64,000 nucleotides of DNA from Flavobacterium sp. Root186 (GCF_001428525.1 NZ_LMHW01000002.1:1-64000); one strand, 5' to 3'; positions 36,515 to 46,419 are shown, counted from the stretch's first letter. The notes: generated from the letters alone by a model not told the origin. Made by a program: numbers and translations.

Positions 36515-36847
36515 ATGAATGCAATGAAAAACAGAGTACAACTAATTGGTAACGTAGGACAGAATCCTGAAATTAGAACATTAGAAAACGGAAAAAAACT
36601 GGCTCATTTGAGTATCGCAACAAATGAGATTTACAAAAATGATAAAGGTGAAAAAGTAGAACAAACCGAATGGCACCGAGTTACAGCCTGAGGAAAAACA
36701 GCCGAAATCATCGAGAAATTTGTAGTGAAAGGAAAAGAAGTCGCTGTCGACGGGAAATTAACACACAGAAGCTACGATGACAAAAATGGAGAAAAAAGAT
36801 ATGTTACCGAAGTTGTTGTAAATGAGATTTTGCTGCTAAGTAAATAA
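36515..36847 (+). pseudogene. ssb: single-stranded DNA-binding protein gene with in-frame TGA
   Basis: The frame from ATG 36515 encodes a clear SSB OB fold ([26 protein letters not shown]) and continues to TAA at 36845, 110 codons in all. Codon 59 (36689-36691) is TGA where SSBs have the Trp of the conserved WHRVxxWGK stretch, a single TGG-to-TGA change. The rest of the frame is intact and in the same phase (GKTAEIIEKFVVKGKEV). The full frame would lack the acidic C-terminal tail of the main SSB, so this is a short paralogue. It is either newly broken or a sequencing error. Confidence 0.85.
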
Positions 36848-36865
36848 CGTTTGATTAAATGCAAC

Positions 36866-36905
36866 AAACCCGACAGGTTTTTAAAATCTGCCGGGTTTTA
36901 TTTTT
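36866..36905. terminator. hairpin terminator after ssb
   Basis: aaacccgacag pairs with ctgccgggttt around a short AT loop, followed by Ts. It lies 19 bp past the ssb stop, between convergent genes, and may serve both. Confidence 0.75.
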
Positions 36906-36919
36906 GTGTTGAAATGTAT

Positions 36920-37612
36920 TTATAAAACCGAAGCACCATTTATATCTGTCGAAAGCACTTCGCTCATATAGTCGAAAAAAGGTCTCATGTTTTTGAAGGT
37001 TTCCAAAGCCTGTTCTAAAAATAGCGGACTCAAAACTTCATCATCACTAAATCGTTTGATGATTAAATACTGTTTGAAACGAAGTAAATCTATAGCCTCA
37101 TGATCTTTGTCAAAACCTTTTGGTGCCGTTTTAAGCTGCTCGCCTTGCAAAGCTCCAAAAGTGTTTTTAAAAGATTTTGAATTCAATATTTTTTTAAACG
37201 ATTCAGGATCGTGGGCAAACTCGCTTCTTATGCGTTTTAGATCGGCAGCATTTGGTCCCCAGAAACCACCGGCAAAAAAAGTGTTTCCTTTTTCGATATG
37301 GAAATAGTATCCACCGCGTCGGGCACTTGTAGCACGGGTATAACTACCGCCCCAAAAAGTTTTAAATGGAGTTTTATCTTTAGAAAAACGAATGTCACGA
37401 TAAATTCTATATACGCTTCTTTTTCCGGAACGTGTTTCTAAAACATCTGTTTTGGAAAGTTCCTGAAGAAGTGCTTCTGAAAAGGTCTCAATGTGATTTA
37501 ATTCGATTAAATACTTTGGTTTATTCTCTTCAAACCAAGGTTTGTTATTGTTTTGTTTGAGCTGATGTAAAAAATCAAGACTTGATTTTGGTATAGAAAT
37601 TTGGTTTTTCAT
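36920..37612 (-). CDS. DUF2461-family protein
   Basis: 230 residues matching the DUF2461/TIGR02453 family over the whole length (NNKPWFEENKPKY, YRIYRDIRFSKDKTPFK, GGYYFHIEKGNTFFAGGFW). No signal peptide. The biochemical function is not known to me. Single gene between two terminators. Confidence 0.85.
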   Translation of the reverse strand: MKNQISIPKSSLDFLHQLKQNNNKPWFEENKPKYLIELNHIETFSEALLQELSKTDVLETRSGKRSVYRIYRDIRFSKDKTPFKTFWGGSYTRATSARRGGYYFHIEKGNTFFAGGFWGPNAADLKRIRSEFAHDPESFKKILNSKSFKNTFGALQGEQLKTAPKGFDKDHEAIDLLRFKQYLIIKRFSDDEVLSPLFLEQALETFKNMRPFFDYMSEVLSTDINGASVL

Positions 37613-37662
37613 AATTAAATAGAGACTCTTTTAAAATCAGAAGACGAATATAATTTAAAATT

Positions 37663-37694
37663 AAAAACCCACCAGATTTCTTGGTGGGTTTTCT
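37663..37694. terminator. hairpin terminator after the Cys/Lys-rich small protein
   Basis: aaaacccaccaga pairs with ttggtgggtttt around a short loop. On the minus strand it lies just after the 37703 stop and before the DUF2461 start. Confidence 0.75.
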
Positions 37695-37702
37695 ATATTT
37701 CG

Positions 37703-37888
37703 TTAAGCAGTTTTTTTGAATAAATCAAACATAGGACAGCGCGAGCAGCGTTTCTTTTCGCTTTTTTTATATTTCTCACAGCAAGAAGATTTACAGTTTT
37801 CAATCTTCTTAATCTTATCAAGGATAACAGCATTCTTTTTTTTCTTTTTATCCTTTTTCTTGTCCTTGTCTTTTTCTTTCTTGCCCAA
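37703..37888 (-). CDS. unknown Lys-rich protein with Cys cluster
   Basis: 61 residues. Residues 2-18 are almost all Lys, Asp and Glu. The C-terminal half has five Cys (32, 36, 37, 48, 51) in a C-x3-CC-x10-C-x2-C pattern that could bind zinc or a Fe-S cluster. It has its own downstream terminator, which supports a real gene. I do not recognise the family. The opposite-strand frame is a shadow. Confidence 0.6.
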   Translation of the reverse strand: MGKKEKDKDKKKDKKKKKNAVILDKIKKIENCKSSCCEKYKKSEKKRCSRCPMFDLFKKTA

Positions 37889-37970
37889 TTTTCCTCTGTA
37901 TTATTAAAAACAGAGGCAAATATAAATGAAAAAAGTTATTTTTAAGTATTCTAAATAAACTTTAACTTTT

Positions 37971-38489
37971 TTATTTTGGATTAATTGCAATTGAACTTGT
38001 AACTGTTAATTGCTGAATATCACGATCAAACAAGTAAAGTCCGCCTTTATCTTCACCAATCAAGTTGATTTTATCTAAAATAGATTTAGCTGTAGCTTCT
38101 TCTTCGATTTGTTCAGAAACATACCATTGTAAGAAATTATGTGTTGCATAATCTTTTTCTTCAAAAGTTATGTGTACCAATTCGTTGATAGATTGCGAAA
38201 CAAAAATTTCATGATTATAAAGCTCCTCAAACATTTCTTTAAAAGTAGAATAGGTTATTTTAGGTGCTTTTAGATCTGTAATAAGAGCGTGTCCTCCGCG
38301 TTCGTTCACATATTTTACTAATTTAAGCATATGTGCACGCTCTTCGTCTGATTGTGTGTACATAAATTGAGCAATTCCCTCTAATCCGTGTACTTCAGCC
38401 CAACAAGCCATAGAAAGATAAGTTTGCGAAGATTCTGCTTCTATGCGGATCTGCTTATTTAAAGCTGTTTCAATATTTTTTGATAGCAT
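37971..38489 (-). CDS. ftnA: ferritin (bacterial FtnA-type)
   Basis: 172 residues, usual ferritin length. Ferroxidase ligands are in place: Glu 17, Tyr 24, Glu 50 and His 53 (SDEERAHM), plus the Glu in QIEEEAT. It stores iron as ferric mineral in a 24-subunit cage. No haem Met as in bacterioferritin is evident. The -7 element TATTTTTG lies 26 bp upstream. Single-gene unit. Confidence 0.93.
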   Translation of the reverse strand: MLSKNIETALNKQIRIEAESSQTYLSMACWAEVHGLEGIAQFMYTQSDEERAHMLKLVKYVNERGGHALITDLKAPKITYSTFKEMFEELYNHEIFVSQSINELVHITFEEKDYATHNFLQWYVSEQIEEEATAKSILDKINLIGEDKGGLYLFDRDIQQLTVTSSIAINPK

Positions 38490-38514
38490 AATGATGTCTT
38501 TTTTGTAAAATTAA

Positions 38515-38522
38515 CAAAAATA
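38515..38522 (-). promoter_or_regulatory. candidate -7 element for ferritin
   Basis: The minus strand reads TATTTTTG here, matching TAnnTTTG, 26 bp before the ferritin ATG. A -33 TTG at proper spacing was not found. Confidence 0.45.
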
Positions 38523-38567
38523 TTCCAAACCACTTTTTCAAACCACGAAAACATTGAGACATTTGGA

Positions 38568-40049
38568 TTAATTCTCAATAAATTTATAAGTTTTGATCTT
38601 GCCAAAAGAGGCAGGTTTCGAGAATTGAGACTTGTTCATAATTGGATTTCCGTTATCTTCCCTTATAAAGCCATCTGTAAATTTGCGAATTATAAATTGT
38701 TTTTGAGTATCATCGTAATAGCTCAAAATATAATAATCTTTTAGTTTTAGAATGTTTTGAAGCGATACATTTTTATTTATGCTTAAATAGTAATAAATAT
38801 TATCAATGGCCAATGGTTCTGATTGTTTGTTATTTACAAATTCAAGATTAGAATCAAGCGTCGAATCAAAAAATACCATTTTATTCTGGATATAGGTAGA
38901 TTGTGCGCCAGTGCCATTAAAGTCAGCAACATCATCCAAGCCATAATAACGGGTAACAATATACTCTACAAAACCTCCAAACGTTATATAGTTGTTTTTC
39001 TTGCTTTGGAAAACTGAAATCCCTACGCTTAAATCTGATAAGTGCTTAAGGAATTTAGCTGTGGTTTTTAATTCCTGAGGTTTTTGATTGTTTGTTTGAA
39101 GGAACAAAGGAGAGTTCTTGAAACGAATTGTATCATTTTTTGAAACCGAAACACTTTTTAGGATTTGTCCAGATTCAAAATCTTTTATATCATACAAAAA
39201 CTCTTCGCTGTTAGCTTTGATTTGAAATAATCTGCCGTCGCTGTAAAAAGAATTGGAACTTTTAGCAGGTTTTTTAGAGTTGGGCTGAGTAAATATTTTC
39301 TCTTTCACTTCAAGAGTTTGCCAGTTCAGATCAAAAACCTGTGTTTTTTGTGTATTATAGTCAAATGTCAAAATAATATGATCATCAAGAACATACATTT
39401 TGTTTATCCCTGAAGTTTTGTCTAAAGAATTAAAAACGCCGGAATCTATTTTTTGTATTGGAAAATTTCGAATCAATCCATTGAATGTAAATTTCTGTCC
39501 TTTTTCAGTTTGAAAGTTATAATCTGAAAAGTCAAACATTTTAATTTCGCATTTTCCATTTTGAAATTCATAAAGAAGAAGATGCTTTTGATCTTTTTCC
39601 TTTCCCAGAACATAAAAAATATTGTTTTTTTGAAAAGTGCCTATAATATATTCATTGTTTTCAGGAAAATCGAAGTTTAATGTTCGGGAAGTTTTTGAAT
39701 CCAGAAAATATTTTACGATTTTAAGATTTCTGGCGTTTGGAAAATTCCAGTATAATAATGGATTTCCATCTTCACTAATGCTGTAGCCGCTCAAAGGTCT
39801 GTTTAGCGGGTTTTTTATTGAATCCGTAAATTGATTTGTGAGAAACAGCGATTTATTATATTTTAAAATATTGACGTTTTTAGTATCTGCAGCAAAAACA
39901 TAAATATCATGCGTTTTTACATCTTCAATATTTAAAATTTGACCGTCTTCTAAAGGGTTGTTCAGGTTTAACGGAAATGAATTCAATACTGTCTGGCTTA
40001 ACAATACTGATTTAGAAAGTATAAGCAAAAAAAGTAAAAGTTTTTTCAT
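38568..40049 (-). CDS. unknown exported protein
   Basis: 493 residues; not recognised. Signal peptide 1-19 (..SKSVLLSQ). The body is rich in Phe, Asn, Asp and Lys with repeating beta-strand-like segments (GNPLLYWNFPNARNLKIVKY), suggestive of a beta-propeller or similar fold, but no family motif is seen. No lipobox and no T9SS sorting tail. It is a single gene between the ferritin and OmpA units. Confidence 0.7.
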   Translation of the reverse strand: MKKLLLFLLILSKSVLLSQTVLNSFPLNLNNPLEDGQILNIEDVKTHDIYVFAADTKNVNILKYNKSLFLTNQFTDSIKNPLNRPLSGYSISEDGNPLLYWNFPNARNLKIVKYFLDSKTSRTLNFDFPENNEYIIGTFQKNNIFYVLGKEKDQKHLLLYEFQNGKCEIKMFDFSDYNFQTEKGQKFTFNGLIRNFPIQKIDSGVFNSLDKTSGINKMYVLDDHIILTFDYNTQKTQVFDLNWQTLEVKEKIFTQPNSKKPAKSSNSFYSDGRLFQIKANSEEFLYDIKDFESGQILKSVSVSKNDTIRFKNSPLFLQTNNQKPQELKTTAKFLKHLSDLSVGISVFQSKKNNYITFGGFVEYIVTRYYGLDDVADFNGTGAQSTYIQNKMVFFDSTLDSNLEFVNNKQSEPLAIDNIYYYLSINKNVSLQNILKLKDYYILSYYDDTQKQFIIRKFTDGFIREDNGNPIMNKSQFSKPASFGKIKTYKFIEN

Positions 40050-40146
40050 ATGTTTTTACGGGCAAATATTATTCCAAATTTAATGAAATAATTAAGACTA
40101 TAATTTAAGCATAGAAAGGGAATAATTATTTTTAAACTATAAAATA

Positions 40147-40182
40147 CAAAAAAGCCCGAAAAATTTCTTTCGGACTTTTAAA
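40147..40182 (-). terminator. terminator after the OmpA gene
   Basis: On the minus strand a stem gtccgaaaga/tttcgggc with one mismatch runs into Ts, 20 bp past the OmpA-family stop. Confidence 0.7.
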
Positions 40183-40201
40183 TTATTTATTTTTAAAAGA
40201 A

Positions 40202-41332
40202 TTATTTTATTTTAAAAGTAACTCTTCTTGCCAGTCTTCTAGCTTCTTCTGAATCTTTTTGAATTGATGTATCAGCTCCGGCAGCTACAACATTTAATCT
40301 TGAAGATGCGATTCCGGCTTTTTCAAGGATAGTTTTTACATTTGTTGCTCTGGCATTTGATAATTTTTCATTGTATTCAGATTTTCCAACTTGATCAGCA
40401 TAACCAATGATGTCAACAGTTGCCGATGGATTTTTTCTTAAATAAGATAAAAGAACATCAATTGCAGCAGTTGAATTTTCGATTGGAGTCGATTTGTTGA
40501 AATCAAAATAAACACTGTAATATTTGTCATTGATCATGTCTTTAACAACATCTTTGTCGTTTACCACATTGTTTGTAACAGGTTTTTCTACAATAACTTG
40601 TTTTTGCGGTATGTTCTTAATTTGATTTTCAAGATCAGCAATTTTGTTGTCATATGCTGAAAGATCAATATTCTCAGAAATTACAGTCCAGTCAGCATGT
40701 TTAGTGTTTTTGCCTAAATAAACATTTAATCCAACAGTACCATTGAAAATTAATCCAGAGAAACCTCTGTTTTCAGGTAAGTAAGCTCCGTCAAAAGTAC
40801 GATCTTGAGATGCATTAAAGATTGTAGAGAAATCTCCAGTTAAAGCAAGTCTGTTTGATAATTTTATTTGTCCGGTTACACCAGCAATAAAGTTACCCAT
40901 TTCGTCTGCACCTCTAAAATTGTCGTTTCTTAATTGAGAATAACCAAAACCAGCATGTCCTAATAATCCAAGAGTATTAGTCCATGTTTCAAAATTCATG
41001 ATACGTCCCAAGTTAGCAACAGCTTGTAAATCTATTCTGTAGTATTTTGAATCAAAATCTAAAGAATTGTTTTTACTCGTTAAACTGTTATAACCAAAAT
41101 CAGCTTTTAAACCGAATTTGTTATTAAACATGTAACGTACTCCGAAATCACCAACCCACGGACTTGGGGTACTTGTAAAGTAACCGTCTGAAAATGGTTT
41201 TTGAGGTTTGTTTACACCACCAGCAAATTCTATAGACCACTTATTGTAATTGTTCGAAGAATTTGTTTCTGTTTGTGCATTCACGCCAGTTAAGCCTAAA
41301 GCAAATGCGAGAATCATTACAGATTTTTTCAT
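40202..41332 (-). CDS. OmpA-family outer-membrane protein
   Basis: 376 residues from ATG 41332; the ATG at 41365 adds 11 residues before the signal peptide. Signal peptide 1-20 (..GLTGVNAQ). An 8-strand barrel covers about 25-195, a short linker region (LENQIKNIPQKQVIVE) follows, and the OmpA_C peptidoglycan-binding domain is at about 270-376 (VYFDFNKSTP, NEKLSNARATNV, RRVTFKIK). It ties the outer membrane to the cell wall. Probably abundant. Single gene. Confidence 0.92.
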   Translation of the reverse strand: MKKSVMILAFALGLTGVNAQTETNSSNNYNKWSIEFAGGVNKPQKPFSDGYFTSTPSPWVGDFGVRYMFNNKFGLKADFGYNSLTSKNNSLDFDSKYYRIDLQAVANLGRIMNFETWTNTLGLLGHAGFGYSQLRNDNFRGADEMGNFIAGVTGQIKLSNRLALTGDFSTIFNASQDRTFDGAYLPENRGFSGLIFNGTVGLNVYLGKNTKHADWTVISENIDLSAYDNKIADLENQIKNIPQKQVIVEKPVTNNVVNDKDVVKDMINDKYYSVYFDFNKSTPIENSTAAIDVLLSYLRKNPSATVDIIGYADQVGKSEYNEKLSNARATNVKTILEKAGIASSRLNVVAAGADTSIQKDSEEARRLARRVTFKIK

Positions 41333-41440
41333 TGTAATTTGAGTTTTAAATTTTTCCCAAACCAACGAATTTATTACTGCTTGCCTTGTCCGCGATAAGC
41401 CATTAAAGTATTAAAATAAGACCAAATTGTAGGATTAAGA

Positions 41441-42073
41441 TTATTTTTTATTCAGCTCTTCTTGAAAGAAATCTACAAATTGACCTACGTGTAAACCATC
41501 CATTAAACCATGATGTACATGAATAGACATTGCAATAGTGCGTTTTCCGGTTTCAGATGTTATCATTTTGCCAAACGAAATTTTAGGGCAGCTGTCTGGA
41601 AATGTAAAACTTCGTGCGTGTGAAAGCGATGTAAAATTCAACCACGGTATTGCCGAAAAATGAATCACATTATCATCATCAAAAGATCTGGTGAAAAGCC
41701 CGGTTGTGTTTTGTACACGCTCAATTTCGGTTAAAGCATTTTGTTTGAAGGTTTCAAAATCTGAATTATATTCAATTAATGAAAATCCGAAAGTACCGTC
41801 TTCACGGCCAATTGTTGCCGACACATCTATGCGATCGTTAATATATATTTTTCCATCGGCAATTCTATACCTAAAATTTTCCATCGCGTTTACAGCAACC
41901 AGCGTTTTATGTAAATAGAAAATGAAAAAAGAAACCTTAAGTTCTTTGGCAGTTTGATAAGCTTTGGTGCAGTCAATTTCGACAGTTGCACCAAAAAAAG
42001 GCTCTTCCATTTGTTTAAAATGTGCAAAATGTTCTTTTCTGTTCCAGTTTTCTAAGTCTAAAAGTGTTTTCAT
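41441..42073 (-). CDS. chloramphenicol-acetyltransferase-like protein
   Basis: 210 residues, the CAT fold throughout. The catalytic HHxxxDG motif is at 187-193 (HHGLMDG). FFIFYLHKTLVAVN and SYFS-like SAIPWLNFTSLSHA segments match CAT. Chromosomal members in Bacteroidota are often called CatA but many do not confer resistance; substrate unknown. Start overlaps the HAD gene stop by 4 bp (ATGA), so they are co-translated. Confidence 0.87.
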   Translation of the reverse strand: MKTLLDLENWNRKEHFAHFKQMEEPFFGATVEIDCTKAYQTAKELKVSFFIFYLHKTLVAVNAMENFRYRIADGKIYINDRIDVSATIGREDGTFGFSLIEYNSDFETFKQNALTEIERVQNTTGLFTRSFDDDNVIHFSAIPWLNFTSLSHARSFTFPDSCPKISFGKMITSETGKRTIAMSIHVHHGLMDGLHVGQFVDFFQEELNKK

Positions 42074-42795
42074 TTTATTAAATTATGGACTACTTCTGTA
42101 ATCTTTTCGAATGAACTAAAATGTTCGTGTTCAACTTTATGGTTTATTTTTTCGTGTTCCCAGGTGGTATGAAACGGAATGTGAACGGCATAACCGCCAA
42201 TTTCTAAAACGGGCAGGATATCAGATTTTAATGAATTTCCGATCATTAAAAATTCATGTGCCTGAATATCCAAACGACCAAGCAGTTTCTGGTAATCAAT
42301 TTCCTGTTTGTCTGACATTACTTCTATATGATGAAAATAATGACCTAAACCAGAACGATGCAGTTTGCTGTGCTGATCTTTTAAGTCGCCTTTTGTGGCA
42401 ACTACTAATTTATATTTTCCGTGTAAAGCTTGCAGCGTTTCTTCGATTCCGTCCAGCAATTCGATTGGTTTTTCAAGGAGTTCTTTTCCATATTGAATTA
42501 TCTTTTCGATCACTTCAACCGGAATTGTATTGTTTGAAATGTTCATCGCCGCTTCGATCATCGAAAGAATATAACCTTTAATTCCGTAACCGTATAAAGG
42601 TAAATTTGCAATTTCGATTTTAAATAATTCCTGCGAAATTCCCTGATGCGAAAGATAATCTTCCATCAAGGCGCAAAACTTGTGCTCTGTTTCCTGAAAA
42701 TAAGGTTCGTTTACAAATAAAGTATCATCGGCATCAAATGCGATTACTTTTAAGTTTGGTATTTTGCTTTTATGTAACATAATGTTTTGTTTCAA
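42070..42795 (-). CDS. HAD-family hydrolase
   Basis: 241 residues. Motif I is FDADDTLF with nucleophile Asp 21 and Asp 23; motif II is VVATKGD; the final motif is MIGNSLKSD. It is a small phosphatase of the haloacid dehalogenase superfamily. A second start (Met 6) is possible. It is followed by the CAT-like gene with a 4-bp overlap. No substrate prediction. Confidence 0.88.
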   Translation of the reverse strand: MKQNIMLHKSKIPNLKVIAFDADDTLFVNEPYFQETEHKFCALMEDYLSHQGISQELFKIEIANLPLYGYGIKGYILSMIEAAMNISNNTIPVEVIEKIIQYGKELLEKPIELLDGIEETLQALHGKYKLVVATKGDLKDQHSKLHRSGLGHYFHHIEVMSDKQEIDYQKLLGRLDIQAHEFLMIGNSLKSDILPVLEIGGYAVHIPFHTTWEHEKINHKVEHEHFSSFEKITEVVHNLIK

Positions 42796-42799
42796 GTGT

Positions 42800-42996
42800 T
42801 TTTTGTTTCAGGTTTCAGGTTTTGGTTTTTTGCCAAGAATTACACGAATTGCACTAATTTTTTTTGCCACAGATTAAAAAAGATTAAAATGATTTTTATC
42901 TGCCTGATCTGCCAAATCTGCGTGAGAACTTTTCAGAAGCAAATTTAAAAATCAATCCGCGTAAACCCGTTTAATCTGTAAAATCCGCGGACCAGC
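42800..42996. repeat. intergenic repeat (cacagattaaa / atctgcg type)
   Basis: Modules gccacagattaaaaaagatt, atttttatctgcctgatctgcc and ccgtttaatctgtaaaatccgcg run through the gap. The same modules occur at 46195-46250, 59160-59260 and 61475-61535. No ORF. Confidence 0.55.
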
Positions 42997-43881
42997 TTAT
43001 TTAGAAAACAGACTTTTTAAAGAAATCGTCTTATCATAAAAAGTAATTCGGATTCCAAAAAGTAATATAATACCGCCGAAAACCATTTGTAAAGTTATTT
43101 TTTCTTCTAAAAATAACCAAGCTAAAATAGAGGTAATTACAGCCTGACTCAATAAACTCAATGAAACTCTGGTCGCGCGCATGTGCTGCGTGGCGTAACT
43201 AATCGAAAGCCAGGCGCACAATTGACAAATTACTGCCTGAAGAATCAAGACAAACCAGCCTGTATTTGAAAATCCTGTAAAAGGTTCATTCAAAGAATAA
43301 CAAAGAATTCCCAGATAAACGCTCGAAGCCAATAAACTAATGGTCATAAACGATAAAACATCTACTTGAGAAAGTACATTTTTGCTGACTAAAAGATAAA
43401 TCGAATATAAGATTCCGGATAAAACGGCAAACAGAAAAGCCTGATTGAAATTTAAATCAATAAAAAACTCAAATCCAACCAAAGTCACCATTCCGAATAA
43501 AGAAACAATTGTTCCAATCCAAAAGTTTGGCGCTGGTTTTGATTTCAGAAATAAAAATGAACCAATTCCTACCCAGACCGGAGATAAATTCGTTAATAAA
43601 GAAGCCTGAGTTGCACTCGAATCCTGAATGGCAATATTCCAAACCGCAACATCCGAAGAAAATAAAACCCCGCAAAGCATTGCCAAAAGAGCAAATTTCA
43701 AACTCGGAAGTTTAAAATTTTTACTTAAAACAACATAAGGCAAAAGCAAAACGACTGCAAAAAACATTCGGTAAAAAGCCGAAATTAATCCAGGTGTTAA
43801 ACGTAATTTAACCAATATAGGAAAAATCGAAATACAGAGTATACCACATATTAAAGCTAGTCTTGGTTTGGTGATTTTCAT
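42997..43881 (-). CDS. EamA/DMT-family transporter
   Basis: 294 residues from ATG 43881; the longer frame from 43953 would read through the metG terminator hairpin. Ten predicted membrane helices in two EamA halves (about 5-135 and 145-285). It is a drug/metabolite-type permease of unknown substrate. It lies 93 bp after metG on the same strand, but with a hairpin between them. Confidence 0.88.
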   Translation of the reverse strand: MKITKPRLALICGILCISIFPILVKLRLTPGLISAFYRMFFAVVLLLPYVVLSKNFKLPSLKFALLAMLCGVLFSSDVAVWNIAIQDSSATQASLLTNLSPVWVGIGSFLFLKSKPAPNFWIGTIVSLFGMVTLVGFEFFIDLNFNQAFLFAVLSGILYSIYLLVSKNVLSQVDVLSFMTISLLASSVYLGILCYSLNEPFTGFSNTGWFVLILQAVICQLCAWLSISYATQHMRATRVSLSLLSQAVITSILAWLFLEEKITLQMVFGGIILLFGIRITFYDKTISLKSLFSK

Positions 43882-43910
43882 TTTATTTGTTTTTTTAGGC
43901 TTGTAAGTAA

Positions 43911-43960
43911 AAAGAAAATTGCGTGAATCAATTAAAATAATCGACTCACGCAATTTATAT
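43911..43960 (-). terminator. terminator after metG
   Basis: attgcgtga (from about 43917) pairs with tcacgcaat (to about 43953); on the minus strand the stem is followed by a T-rich run. It lies between metG and the EamA gene. Confidence 0.75.
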
Positions 43961-43974
43961 AAGTATATAAAATC

Positions 43975-46032
43975 TTAGTTTACAGTCGATCCGTTTGGTG
44001 CATCAGCATCTGGATTTACAAAAACCAATTTTCCTTCGGCATTTGTAGTCATTAAAATCATTCCCTGACTTTCAACACCGCGTAAAGCTCTTGGCGCTAA
44101 ATTCGCTAAAACAGAAACACGTTTCCCAATGATTTCTTCTGGAGAAAAACTCTCGGCAATTCCCGAAACAATGGTACGAACGTCAATTCCTGTATCAACT
44201 TTAAGAACCAAAAGTTTGTTCGCTTTTGGCATTTTTTCTGCTTCCAGAATAGTTCCAATACGAATGTCCATTTTGGCAAAATCCTCAAACTGAATTAAAT
44301 CTTTTTGCGGTTCAGCTTGTTTGTTTTCGGCAAGGTTAGCCGTTTTTGTAGCTTCCAATTTATCTATTTGTTTTTGTATTTCTTCGTCTTCTATTTTTGC
44401 GAAAAGCAATTCTGCTTCACCAATTTTGTGCCCTTCTACAATTAATTCTGAATTTTCAGCAACATCATTCCATTTCAATTGACCTTCATTTTTCAAGATT
44501 CTTGACAATTTAGCAGCTGTAAAAGGCAAAAACGGTTCAGCTAAAACGCTTAACGCAGCAGCAATTTGAAGTGCAACATACATTTGAGTTTTTACACGTT
44601 CCGGATCATCTTTCATTACTTTCCAAGGCTCTTCATCAGCAAGATATTTGTTTCCTAAACGGGCAACATTCATCAATTCGCCTAAAGCTTCACGGAATCT
44701 GTAACGCTCAACTGAACTTGAAATTACAGCAGGATACGCTTTTAATTCGGCTAAAGTTGCTTCGTCAATTTCAGTAAATTCATTTGGAGTTGGAATAACA
44801 CCTTCGTAATATTTGTTAGTTAAAACCACAACACGATTAATGAAATTCCCGAAAATGGCAACTAATTCATTGTTATTTCTAGCTTGGAAATCTTTCCAGG
44901 TAAAATCGTTATCTTTTGTTTCCGGAGCGTTTGATGTTAAAGCGTAACGCAAAACATCTTGTTTCTCTGGAAAATCTTCTAAATATTCGTGTAACCAAAC
45001 CGCCCAGTTTTTTGAAGTCGAAAGTTTGTTTCCTTCTAAATTCAAAAACTCATTTGCAGGAACATTGTCTGGTAAAATATAACTTCCTTCGGCTTTAAGC
45101 ATTGCCGGGAAAATAATACAGTGAAAAACAATATTGTCTTTCCCGATAAAGTGAACCAGTTTCGTTTCTTCATCTTTCCAATATGGTTCCCAGTCTTTTC
45201 CTTCGCGCGCTGCCCATTCTTTCGTAGAAGAAATGTATCCGATAGGTGCATCAAACCAAACGTATAATTTTTTTCCTTCGGCACCTTCAACCGGAACGTC
45301 AATTCCCCAATCAAGGTCACGCGTTACGGCACGAGGCTCAAGTCCGCCGTCGATCCAAGATTTAACTTGTCCGTACACGTTAGGTTTCCAGTCATTTTTA
45401 TGTCCAACCAAAATCCATTCGGTCAAGAAATCAGAATAACGGTCTAAAGGTAAAAACCAGTGTTTTGTTTCTTTTAAAATTGGAGTTTCACCAGTAATTG
45501 TTGATTTCGGATTAATCAAATCAGTCGCATTCAAAGTCGATCCGCATTTTTCGCATTGGTCGCCGTAAGCTTCCGGGTTATCACATTTTGGACAAGTTCC
45601 TACCACAAAACGGTCTGCTAAAAACTGATCTGCTTTTGCATCGTACAATTGTTCTGTTACTTCTTCAATAAAATCACCGTTATCATACAAAGTTCTGAAG
45701 AATTCCTGAGCCGTATCATGATGAACTTTAGCCGAAGTTCTTGAATAATTGTCAAAAGAAATTCCGAAATCAGAAAATGATCTGCGGATAATTCCGTCAT
45801 ATTTATCTATAACTTCTTGTGGCGTAACTCCTTCTTTTTTTGCTTTCATCGAAATGGCAACACCATGTTCATCGCTTCCGCAGATAAACGCAACGTCTTT
45901 ATTTTGCAAACGCAAATATCTTGAATATATATCTGCAGGCACGTAAACCCCTGCCAAATGGCCAATGTGGATTGGTCCGTTTGTATATGGTAATGCCGCA
46001 GTAATAGTATATCTCTTTGGATTTTGTATCAT
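43975..46032 (-). CDS. metG: methionyl-tRNA synthetase
   Basis: 685 residues. HIGH motif at 22-25, KMSKS variant KLSTSK at 336-341, and a zinc knuckle with Cys 147, 150, 160, 163 (CPKC..CEKC). The C-terminal domain (about 580-685, [11 protein letters not shown]) is the tRNA-binding OB fold that also dimerises the enzyme. It charges initiator and elongator tRNAs with methionine. Complete. Confidence 0.95.
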   Translation of the reverse strand: MIQNPKRYTITAALPYTNGPIHIGHLAGVYVPADIYSRYLRLQNKDVAFICGSDEHGVAISMKAKKEGVTPQEVIDKYDGIIRRSFSDFGISFDNYSRTSAKVHHDTAQEFFRTLYDNGDFIEEVTEQLYDAKADQFLADRFVVGTCPKCDNPEAYGDQCEKCGSTLNATDLINPKSTITGETPILKETKHWFLPLDRYSDFLTEWILVGHKNDWKPNVYGQVKSWIDGGLEPRAVTRDLDWGIDVPVEGAEGKKLYVWFDAPIGYISSTKEWAAREGKDWEPYWKDEETKLVHFIGKDNIVFHCIIFPAMLKAEGSYILPDNVPANEFLNLEGNKLSTSKNWAVWLHEYLEDFPEKQDVLRYALTSNAPETKDNDFTWKDFQARNNNELVAIFGNFINRVVVLTNKYYEGVIPTPNEFTEIDEATLAELKAYPAVISSSVERYRFREALGELMNVARLGNKYLADEEPWKVMKDDPERVKTQMYVALQIAAALSVLAEPFLPFTAAKLSRILKNEGQLKWNDVAENSELIVEGHKIGEAELLFAKIEDEEIQKQIDKLEATKTANLAENKQAEPQKDLIQFEDFAKMDIRIGTILEAEKMPKANKLLVLKVDTGIDVRTIVSGIAESFSPEEIIGKRVSVLANLAPRALRGVESQGMILMTTNAEGKLVFVNPDADAPNGSTVN

Positions 46033-46419
46033 AACTCAATTTTATTGAGTGCAAAAATAAGCAATAGAATTGAGATTTTGTTATTGCACAAAGATTCGCT
46101 AAGAGTTTTCGCAAAGATTCACAAAGATTTTTGTTGTTGTGGCGAAATAATCTCGCAAAGTCGCAGAGTCGCAAAGTTTTTTTAATTTTAGCCACAGATT
46201 AGAAGGATTTAAATGATTTTTACTTAAATCTGCTCAATCTGCGTAAAACAAAACTTTGCGACTCTGCGACTTTGCGAGATTCAAAAAATAAAAAACTCTG
46301 CGAGTCTCTGTGGTATAACCCCATAAAATAGAACCAGTTTAAACTAGCATTACAAGTAAAATCTTCAAGATTTATTTCGCAATCTTTGCTTTCCGAAAAA
46401 AAAACAAAAAAACAAGTTT
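46033..46419. repeat. repeat-filled divergent intergenic region
   Basis: From 46080 to 46320 the gap is made of cgcaaag-family modules: ttcgcaaagattcacaaag, aatctcgcaaagtcgcagag (46151-46170) and the inverted aactttgcgactctgcgactttgcgaga (46253-46280), with a cacagattagaagg/tctgcgtaa unit between. The two arms make an imperfect hairpin. aatctttgc at about 46381 may be a -7 element for the CDGSH gene. No ORF. Confidence 0.7.

Noticed and set aside
36689..36691. TGA as selenocysteine or recoded Trp
   Set aside because: SSBs have Trp, not Cys, at this site and no SECIS-like element was seen; other genes in the window end in TGA-free stops or use TGG for Trp, so genome-wide recoding is unsupported. 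Disruption is simpler.
41441..42073. CAT-like gene as chloramphenicol resistance
   Set aside because: It sits in a normal chromosomal setting with a HAD gene and no mobile context; resistance cannot be inferred.
45899..46195. 98-residue minus frame before metG
   Set aside because: It is built from repeat DNA and the metG 5' end in another frame.
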